12,963 nucleotides of DNA from JAJYZP01 sp049964535. Its GTDB lineage: Bacteria; Actinomycetota; Acidimicrobiia; Acidimicrobiales; Acidimicrobiaceae. The translations under genes and the position numbers were made by a program. Under the pieces are notes generated by a model, which made no database searches, was not told where the DNA came from, and worked only from the letters and a program-made list of their open reading frames with translations. Position 1 is the stretch's first letter. Every line of letters starts with the position of its first letter. The stretch covers positions 1 through 12,963 of the forward strand of contig JBMFXG010000062.1 of assembly GCA_049964535.1 (NCBI GenBank), in the 5' to 3' direction. Shown piece by piece: positions 1 through 4,910 of the stretch.

Positions 1-527
1 GTTGCGATGCCGCATACGGTTCGAGTGCTTCAAAGCACATGATCGACGATGTCGGATCGTCTCGCCCGATCGCGCCGTTTGATCGCCGGAAGCGCCGTAG
101 GTGCCTTCATTGGAGTTGGAGGGCGCAGAATCCCTCTGTGATCTATGTGGTAGGGGAGAGAGCTACTCATGGTGGAACGATCGATGCACCCACGATCGAG
201 AGTCCGTGAGGTGGTGGCACTCCTAGAGCGTAACCAGGAGCATTGCTTGAGCATCTCTTGATGAGAACTGATCAGGGCTCCCACCTTCGTCAACAGTACG
301 TACCTCCGTCGGGGTTATGCACGACGGAGGTACGTCGTTCAAGACCCGATCGTAGATGGTCAGAAAGCCGGGGGAGGAGTGGACGAGAGCGTTGCAGGCC
401 CGTGGGGCGTGACTTCCCTGAGTAGGGTCTGTAAGAAGTCATGGTCGAATGAGATGGTAGCAACGGTGGCGAACCGTAGGCTGATAGGGTACGTACCGCT
501 GCTCACCAGATAGGGGCCAATGCCGTT
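1..527. other. Region without a convincing gene upstream of marP
   Basis: No ORF here resembles a protein family I recognise. Plus-strand frame 1 carries two short pieces separated by stops. One is a 30-codon ORF at 49-141 whose middle, IAGSAVGAFIG, is glycine-zipper-like. The other is a 30-codon ORF at 169-261 preceded by a purine-rich GGGGAGAG and containing VREVVALLERNQE. They may be remains of a small gene or chance. A 60-codon ORF at 243-425 is rich in Arg and Ser and looks non-coding. A perfect hairpin lies at 298-335, and a weaker one (7-bp arms, 410-416 with 435-441) lies further down. A weak -10 match, TAGGGT, at 485-490 could serve marP. Confidence 0.5.
298..335. repeat. Perfect 14-bp inverted repeat (hairpin)
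   Basis: The arms at 298-311 and 322-335 (ACGTACCTCCGTCG and its exact reverse complement) enclose a 10-nt loop. No T-run follows on either strand, so it is not a classical intrinsic terminator. It could be a U-tract-less terminator of the kind proposed for Actinobacteria, or a protein-binding site. The 9-mer GTACGTACC at the outer edge (296-304) recurs at 489-497, just upstream of marP. Confidence 0.6.
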
Positions 528-1721
528 GTGATCTTCGCTTCCTTCTACGGATTCGATCTCATTGACCTTGCGCTGCTGTTGCTTGTAGGTTTTTCTGTGT
601 TTCGTGGATTCCAGCTTGGGGCGATGATCCAGCTCGGCTCGTACGGTGGATTTTGGATCGGCTTAGTACTGGGAGCGCTCCTAGCTCCCCAACTCGGCCG
701 ATTCTTACAGAGCGGAGTCGTGAGGACAATTCTGTCGCTCGTGATAGTTTTTGGACTTGCTTCTCTAGGCGCTGGTTTTGGTCGATACTTCGGTTCGGCG
801 ATCTCGACCTCTGTTCGACGACTGAGACTTGGTTCGGTCGATTCGCTGCTGGGTGGTGGTGTCTCGGTCATCGCTACAGGGTTAGGAATCTGGATCTTTG
901 CTGCCGTCGCGGTGAACTCGACCTTTACTGCGCTTTCGACCCAGGTGGCGAACTCGAAGGTCGTTCGCCTCATTGATCAGGTAATGCCGCCGGCGCCATC
1001 GGTCTTCTCGAAGCTCGATCAGGTTATCGGTTCTGCCGGCTTTCCTTCGGTCTTTGCCACGCTTCCCCCAGCCCTAGCTGGGCCCGTTTCACTTCCCTCG
1101 AAGCACGAGGTCAGCACGATCGCAGCCAAGGTAGCGTCATCGACCGTCAAAATTGAAGGGGTCGGATGTGGCAATATTCAAGAGGGATCCGGTTTTGTCA
1201 TTGCCCCGGGCCTCGTCGTAACAAATGCTCATGTTGTCGCTGGGATAGCGAACCCAGTGGTCATTGACGGGACTGGGGACCATCCAGCAAAGGCGATCTG
1301 GTTTAATCCAAAGTTTGATCTCGCAGTCTTACGCTCTCCTGGCGTCAGTGATCCGGCCCTGCAGATTGATCCGGCTGAGGTAGGGCGTGGAACTCAGGCG
1401 GTAGTTCTCGGATATCCAGAAGGGGGACCCCTCACCATAGGGTCTGCTGGTGTCATGGCATCGTTTGACGCGCGAGGTCGCGACATCTACAACCAAGGCC
1501 TTACCGTTCGGTTGGTCTATCAGATCGAAGCGATCGTGCGCCCAGGAAACTCTGGTGGCCCCCTTGTCAATGCCCAGGGCGAGGTCGTTGGAGTTGTATT
1601 TTCAAGGTCCACGACGAATCCGCATGTTGGTTTTGCGCTTGCCTCGCCTGGAGTGCTGGCGCAGGTGCAGCGTGCTCTCCATCAGACCGCGATCGTGTCG
1701 ACGGGTAGCTGCATCTCTTAG
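528..1721 (+). CDS. marP: MarP-like membrane-anchored periplasmic serine protease (CvpA-like N-terminus plus trypsin-like domain)
   Basis: Trypsin-fold serine protease tethered to the membrane. In mycobacteria the homologue MarP (Rv3671c) acts in the periplasm and is needed for acid resistance. Residues 1-130 hold about four hydrophobic helices of CvpA/colicin-V-production type (around 10-28, 36-54, 66-84 and 108-130). The protease domain spans about 195-390. The triad is visible: H235 in TNAHVVAG, D264 in FDLAVL and S342 in GNSGGPL. C214 and C395 match the cysteine pair that forms the redox-sensitive disulfide in MarP, and the C-terminus STGSCIS resembles the mycobacterial GTGACVS. The length (397 aa) equals that recalled for Rv3671c. 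The GTG start at 528 is chosen because the first helix follows at once; AGGGG at 512-516 is a distant possible Shine-Dalgarno. The gene appears monocistronic. Function in acid tolerance is inferred from the family. Confidence 0.9.
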   Translation: MIFASFYGFDLIDLALLLLVGFSVFRGFQLGAMIQLGSYGGFWIGLVLGALLAPQLGRFLQSGVVRTILSLVIVFGLASLGAGFGRYFGSAISTSVRRLRLGSVDSLLGGGVSVIATGLGIWIFAAVAVNSTFTALSTQVANSKVVRLIDQVMPPAPSVFSKLDQVIGSAGFPSVFATLPPALAGPVSLPSKHEVSTIAAKVASSTVKIEGVGCGNIQEGSGFVIAPGLVVTNAHVVAGIANPVVIDGTGDHPAKAIWFNPKFDLAVLRSPGVSDPALQIDPAEVGRGTQAVVLGYPEGGPLTIGSAGVMASFDARGRDIYNQGLTVRLVYQIEAIVRPGNSGGPLVNAQGEVVGVVFSRSTTNPHVGFALASPGVLAQVQRALHQTAIVSTGSCIS

Positions 1722-1817
1722 AGATTGACGGTAGCAAGTCGAATCGCATTTACGATTTGGCGATTTCTGTAAATCCCTTTAATGATCTCCGTTTATCGAG
1801 ATAATACAGAGTTTGCC

Positions 1818-1846
1818 TTGTGTTTAGCTTCTGTTCTCGATACAAT
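1818..1846 (+). promoter_or_regulatory. Candidate housekeeping promoter for the permease
   Basis: TTGTGT at 1818-1823 and TACAAT at 1841-1846 are separated by 17 nt. The -10 is a good match; the -35 is partial. Transcription would begin near 1853 and give a leader of about 150 nt before the permease ATG. A second candidate -35, TTGACG at 1913-1918, lacks a good -10 and lies in the loop of the leader hairpin. Confidence 0.4.
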
Positions 1847-1861
1847 CGACCCAGTCCAAGG

Positions 1862-1996
1862 GTGCACCTCTCGGACGTGGGGGGTAGCGGTGACGTGGAG
1901 TCAGAAACTCTCTTGACGGAGAGGTTCTGGTTTATTTGTTACCTCGTCTGTTCTCTACACCTGGAGCTTTGGACGTTTGTGACAGAAGGGGGATGA
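1862..1996 (+). CDS. Possible 44-codon leader ORF before the permease
   Basis: A GTG-initiated frame runs from 1862 to the TGA at 1994-1996, 6 nt before the permease ATG. Its translation has an acidic first half and an aromatic-rich stretch, RFWFICYLVCSLHLELW, in the second half. It spans the attenuator-like hairpin, which suggests a leader peptide or upstream ORF. No clear Shine-Dalgarno precedes the GTG and no family is recognised. The frame may be open by chance. Low confidence. Confidence 0.15.
   Translation: MHLSDVGGSGDVESETLLTERFWFICYLVCSLHLELWTFVTEGG
1902..1940 (+). terminator. Attenuator-like hairpin plus U-rich tract in the permease leader
   Basis: CAGAA (1902-1906) pairs with TTCTG (1925-1929), and CTCTC (1908-1912) pairs with GAGAG (1919-1923). 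Together they give ten base pairs with one A-G mismatch and the loop TTGACG. A T-rich stretch, GTTTATTTGTT (1930-1940), follows directly. The shape is that of a weak intrinsic terminator, placed about 60 nt before the permease start codon. It could be an attenuator, or simply a terminator for transcription coming from marP. Confidence 0.35.
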
Positions 1997-2002
1997 AGAG
2001 TT

Positions 2003-3625
2003 ATGAGCACCACTCAAGGTACTGGACAGAAACTCAGAAGAGAGATGAGTCTGCTTGATCTGACGATGGCATCGCTTGGTGCCATTATCGGTTCTGGCTG
2101 GCTATTCGGTGTTCTGTACGCCGCAAATGATGCCGGACCAGCAGCTATATTTGGCTGGATTATTGGCGCTGCTGCTGTCATTTTGGTAGGAATTGTCTAC
2201 GCTGAACTGTCGGGAATGATCCCTCAAGCCGGTGGTATCGCACGCTATCCGCACTTCACGCACGGACCTCTAGTTGGTTTCATTATGACGTGGGGTGCCT
2301 TCCTCGCTTATGCAACGGTCCCTGCGATCGAGGCTGAAGCCGTGGTACAGTACGCGGAACACTACATCACAAGTCTGGCGAATAGCTCATTTGAGCGATT
2401 CATCATTGAGGCCGTAATCCTGGTTATATTCTTTGCAATTAATCTCTACGGTGTTCGGGCCTTTGCGAAGGTGAATACCGTTGTGACGCTGCTGAAGTTC
2501 ATTATGCCGACCCTGACGATTTTGGTATTTCTATTTGTTGCTGGGCACTGGGGCAACTACTCCTCAAAGGTTGCAGGAGGTTTTGCGCCCTATGGAGTAT
2601 CGGGTGTGTTGAAGGCAGTGGCGCTCTCAGGAATCGTTTTCTCGTTCCTAGGATTCCGGCAAGCGGTTGACCTTGCTGGTGAGGCGAAGAATCCGCAACG
2701 AGACGTTCCCCGAGCGATCTTTATGGCCCTCGGTCTCTCGGCTGCGGTCTATATTCTGCTCCAGGTCGTCTTTTTGGCCGGCGTTGCACCGAGCGGGATT
2801 GCAAAAGGTTGGGCAGCTTTGACGTTGACCTCTCCTTTCGCCCAAGTTGCATCTGCGCTTGGACTAGGTTGGCTCGCGACCCTGCTCTACGCAGATGCCG
2901 TGCTCTCTCCAGCTGGTACGGGTAATATCTATCTCGCTTCAACCGCTCGAGTCGTCTATGCGGCGACCAATAACCACTATCTTCCACAACGGTTCAAGGT
3001 GCTCACTCGGCGCAGTGGAGCACCTTTCCTGGGTCTGGTCGCCACACTGGTGGTTGGTATCATTGCGTTGTTGCCGTTCCCGTCATGGCAGAGCCTGGTC
3101 GGAGTTATCTCCTCGGCGACGGTCTTTACCTACATGATCGGACCCGTATCTCTGCAGGTGTTTCGCAAGACTCACGCAAATGCACATCGACCCTATCGGC
3201 TCGGAGGAGCAGTGGTCGTGTCGCCGATCGCCTTCGTAGTTGGCACTCTCATTATCTACTGGTCTGGCTGGTCGATCGATTGGAAGCTGATCGTTGCGTT
3301 GCTAGTTGGCACGGTGATCTACTATATCGCTGCGAACCTCTTTGACGTTGGACTTAACAAGGTCGATGCAGAGTCAATGAAGGCTGCAATCTGGCTTGTT
3401 GCCTACCTCGTCGTGATGCTCGCAATGACGTACTTCGGAGCTGCACGCTTCGGCGCACCGTTCAACCATGGAAAGGGCCTGATTCACTACCCTGGAGATC
3501 TCGGGGTCGTTGTCGTTCTGGCTCTCATCTTCTTCTATTGGGGGGTTGCCTCGGGTCGACGGACGCCCGAAGGAGATGAGGCGATTGCCGATGCTGAGAG
3601 CGAGAGGTCGACGCTTTCTCGGTGA
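2003..3625 (+). CDS. APC-family amino-acid permease (resembling aspartate/glutamate:proton symporters)
   Basis: Integral membrane secondary transporter of the amino acid-polyamine-organocation superfamily, taking up an amino acid with protons across the cytoplasmic membrane. The 540-aa protein has about twelve or more hydrophobic helices. Helix 1 carries the glycine-rich unwound motif GAIIGSGWLFG (residues 26-36), and helix 2 is followed by the helix 2-3 loop YAELSGMIPQAGGIARYP (66-83). Helix 6 and loop 6-7 carry FLGFRQAVDLAGEAKNPQRD (215-234), all typical of APC transporters. GSGWLFG and the length recall YveA/AspP-type aspartate symporters of Bacillus, but substrate specificity cannot be read from the sequence. 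ATG 2003 is supported by AAGGGGG at 1986-1992. The polar C-terminal tail (518-540) is cytoplasmic by inference. The gene has its own promoter candidate, a structured leader and a strong downstream terminator, so it is probably a single-gene transcript. Confidence 0.88.
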   Translation: MSTTQGTGQKLRREMSLLDLTMASLGAIIGSGWLFGVLYAANDAGPAAIFGWIIGAAAVILVGIVYAELSGMIPQAGGIARYPHFTHGPLVGFIMTWGAFLAYATVPAIEAEAVVQYAEHYITSLANSSFERFIIEAVILVIFFAINLYGVRAFAKVNTVVTLLKFIMPTLTILVFLFVAGHWGNYSSKVAGGFAPYGVSGVLKAVALSGIVFSFLGFRQAVDLAGEAKNPQRDVPRAIFMALGLSAAVYILLQVVFLAGVAPSGIAKGWAALTLTSPFAQVASALGLGWLATLLYADAVLSPAGTGNIYLASTARVVYAATNNHYLPQRFKVLTRRSGAPFLGLVATLVVGIIALLPFPSWQSLVGVISSATVFTYMIGPVSLQVFRKTHANAHRPYRLGGAVVVSPIAFVVGTLIIYWSGWSIDWKLIVALLVGTVIYYIAANLFDVGLNKVDAESMKAAIWLVAYLVVMLAMTYFGAARFGAPFNHGKGLIHYPGDLGVVVVLALIFFYWGVASGRRTPEGDEAIADAESERSTLSR

Positions 3626-3659
3626 TATGAAGTTGGCGTCGGACTCGATCGGAGGCCGA

Positions 3660-3677
3660 CCAGTTAAACCAGTTAAA
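3660..3677. repeat. Tandem 9-bp direct repeat CCAGTTAAA x2
   Basis: CCAGTTAAA occurs back to back at 3660-3668 and 3669-3677, between the permease stop and its terminator. Function unknown; it may be simple sequence slippage or a binding site. Confidence 0.5.
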
Positions 3678-3727
3678 AGGTATGCGTGAGCACGCGAGTG
3701 CGAAGCTTTTGTATTGTCGTTTGGCTT

Positions 3728-3768
3728 ACATCCATCAACGCCACCTCGGTGGTGTTGATGGATGTTTT
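3728..3768 (+). terminator. Strong intrinsic terminator of the permease transcript
   Basis: ACATCCATCAACGCCACC (3728-3745) pairs with 3748-3765 over essentially its whole length, with one G-T wobble, leaving a tetraloop CTCG once the innermost pair is opened. TTTT at 3765-3768 and then CGTT follow. The reverse strand lacks a T-run on its side, so it works for plus-strand transcription ending downstream of the permease. Confidence 0.8.
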
Positions 3769-3876
3769 CGTTACGCACCACGGTGGTGGTCAGAGAACTG
3801 CCGTGATGGATCCCGATGCTGAGCTGTTGTGGCGTGGAGAGCGATAGCACTGCAGAGGATAGGCCGTGAGAGAAAG

Positions 3877-3948
3877 TCCCCCTGTCTTCGAACTCAGTTC
3901 GCACCAGACAGGGGGAGGACGTATCGGGATCCTAGAACGCTAGGGTCC
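3877..3948 (-). terminator. Hairpins downstream of the tadA / tRNA-Ser unit, likely minus-strand terminator
   Basis: Two hairpins lie just beyond the 3' end of tRNA-Ser(CGA) on the minus strand. The first (3927-3948) has a 9-bp stem with one wobble and the loop CGTT. The second (3877-3887 with 3906-3916) is a perfect 11-bp GC-rich stem enclosing a smaller hairpin (CGAAC/GTTCG at 3889-3901), followed on the minus strand by CTTTCTCTC. The second is the better terminator candidate, although its T-tract is poor. Confidence 0.45.
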
Positions 3949-3951
3949 GTG

Positions 3952-4037
3952 CGGAGGGAGTGGGATTTGAACCCACGGTGCCCATAGGACACAGCGGTTT
4001 TCGAGACCGCCCGATTCGGCCACTCTCGCATCCCTCC
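3952..4037 (-). tRNA. tRNA-Ser (anticodon CGA)
   Basis: Read on the minus strand. The acceptor stem GGAGGGA pairs with TCCCTCC, and the long variable arm is typical of serine tRNAs. The anticodon stem GCGGT/ACCGC encloses the loop CTCGAAA, so the anticodon is CGA (plus-strand 4001-4003), reading UCG. The T-arm is GTGGG-TTCAAAT-CCCAC. The discriminator is G and CCA is not encoded, so it must be added after transcription. The 5' end is 2 nt downstream of the tadA stop codon, implying that the tRNA is cut from the tadA transcript. Confidence 0.95.
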
Positions 4038-4039
4038 GG

Positions 4040-4486
4040 TCAGCGCTTGGTTGCGAAGAACTCCTTCAAGATCCTACTGCAGGCCTCTTGTTGAACTCCC
4101 GCCACCACCGCTACTTCGGCGTTGAGCCTTGGGTCACAGCATAGGTTGTAGAGTGACGATGCAGCGCCGCTCTTTGGGTCAAAGGCTCCGAAGACTACTC
4201 TTTCGCAGCGCACCGTAACGAGGGCTCCGGCACACATCACGCACGGCTCGAGCGTGGTGTAAACCGTAACGCCGGTTAGGTACTTGTCTCCGATAATCGA
4301 GAGCGCATCCCGGATCGCCAGGATCTCGGCGTGGCACGTAGCGTCTCGACGAAGCTCTTTTTCGTTATGTCGTGATGCAAGAACTCTGTCGTCGATGACG
4401 CAGATGGCGCCGACTGGGACATCGTTATGCTCGAGTGCCCGTCGAGCCTCGTCGAGAGCAAGCGTCATCATTTCATCGTGGTTCAT
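4040..4486 (-). CDS. tadA: tRNA-specific adenosine deaminase TadA
   Basis: Zinc-dependent deaminase that converts adenosine-34 of tRNA-Arg(ACG) to inosine so that one tRNA reads CGU, CGC and CGA. The 148-aa length is normal for the family. The cytidine/deoxycytidylate-deaminase fold is shown by H52-A-E54 (zinc ligand and proton shuttle) and P81-C82-V-M-C85 (two zinc ligands); VPVGAICV (23-30) is the usual substrate-side motif. ATG 4486 is preceded by AAGGG at a 5-nt spacing. It sits between two serine tRNA genes on the same strand, tRNA-Ser(GGA) 118 nt upstream and tRNA-Ser(CGA) 2 nt downstream. It is probably in one transcription unit with the latter and possibly with both. Confidence 0.95.
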   Translation of the reverse strand: MNHDEMMTLALDEARRALEHNDVPVGAICVIDDRVLASRHNEKELRRDATCHAEILAIRDALSIIGDKYLTGVTVYTTLEPCVMCAGALVTVRCERVVFGAFDPKSGAASSLYNLCCDPRLNAEVAVVAGVQQEACSRILKEFFATKR

Positions 4487-4528
4487 TACAACCCTTTCGG
4501 CCCAGGCGTTGAGCCGATCTCTCAGGTT

Positions 4529-4584
4529 GAGACCTGCCGTATGGCCGAGGTGCAGGTCTCTTTAGACGTTTGCCAGTGCACTGG
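4529..4584. promoter_or_regulatory. Hairpin and 12-bp palindrome between tRNA-Ser(GGA) and tadA
   Basis: GAGACCTGC (4529-4537) pairs perfectly with GCAGGTCTC (4552-4560), a 9-bp stem with a 14-nt loop. The perfect palindrome CCAGTGCACTGG lies at 4573-4584. On the minus strand both lie after tRNA-Ser(GGA) and before tadA. The hairpin may end the tRNA transcript or assist processing, and the palindrome could be an operator for tadA. No T-run supports a standard terminator in the minus direction. Confidence 0.3.
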
Positions 4585-4604
4585 TAGGTGCGCTGGCGTT
4601 CGAG

Positions 4605-4689
4605 CGGAGGAGGTGGGATTCGAACCCACGGTGAGTTTCCCCACACGCGATTTCCAGTCGCGCCGATTCGGCCACTCTCGCACCCCTCC
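4605..4689 (-). tRNA. tRNA-Ser (anticodon GGA)
   Basis: Read on the minus strand. The acceptor stem GGAGGGG pairs with CTCCTCC with one G-U. The anticodon stem CGCGA/TCGCG encloses the loop CTGGAAA, so the anticodon is GGA (plus-strand 4653-4655), reading UCC and UCU. It has a long serine-type variable arm and a T-arm GTGGG-TTCGAAT-CCCAC. The discriminator is G and no CCA is encoded. The 5' end lies only 27 nt from the start of the divergent SRP RNA. Confidence 0.95.
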
Positions 4690-4716
4690 GGATGAACATA
4701 CGCTATCGTAGATGGT
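4690..4716. promoter_or_regulatory. Divergent promoter space between tRNA-Ser(GGA) and SRP RNA
   Basis: TATCGT at 4704-4709 is a reasonable plus-strand -10, about 7 nt before the first base of the SRP stem (4717). TATGTT, read on the minus strand at 4700-4695, is a reasonable -10 about 6 nt before the tRNA 5' end. No convincing -35 was seen for either, and any -35 would lie inside the opposite RNA gene. Assignments are tentative. Confidence 0.3.
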
Positions 4717-4854
4717 CTAGTTACCGTTTACTGCGGTGGCCGGGCCCTACGCGGCGTAGGCTCGTGAACCGGGTCAGGTCCGGAAGGAAGCAGCCCTCAG
4801 CGAGTTACTATGGGTGCCGTAGGTAACCTGGCTGCCGCAGTAAGCGGTAACTAG
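4717..4854 (+). ncRNA. ffs: Signal recognition particle RNA (small bacterial / 4.5S type)
   Basis: RNA scaffold of the SRP; it binds Ffh and targets nascent membrane and secreted proteins to FtsY and the translocon. The diagnostic apical domain is present: GGTCAGGTCCGGAAGG followed by AAGCAGCCCTCAGC, with the GGAA tetraloop at 4782-4785. The terminal helix can be followed from 4717-4740 pairing with 4831-4854, 24 bp with only three G-U wobbles; the mature ends may be a few bases shorter. Its place just before dnaX and beside a tRNA-Ser is common in Actinobacteria. Confidence 0.92.
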
Positions 4855-4910
4855 AGCGTGATCCCAAGAGAGCGATCCTTGCTGTTGCGATCGAGAGATA
4901 GGCTTGTTAC

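Noticed and set aside
3374..3904. 176-codon minus-strand ORF across the end of the permease and its terminator
   Set aside because: It is antisense to the permease and runs through a strong terminator hairpin; the composition is unlike a real protein.
4427..4711. Plus-strand ORF ending in a VGFEPTVSFPTRDFQSRRFG-like sequence
   Set aside because: This is the antisense translation of tRNA-Ser, a well-known false protein in databases.
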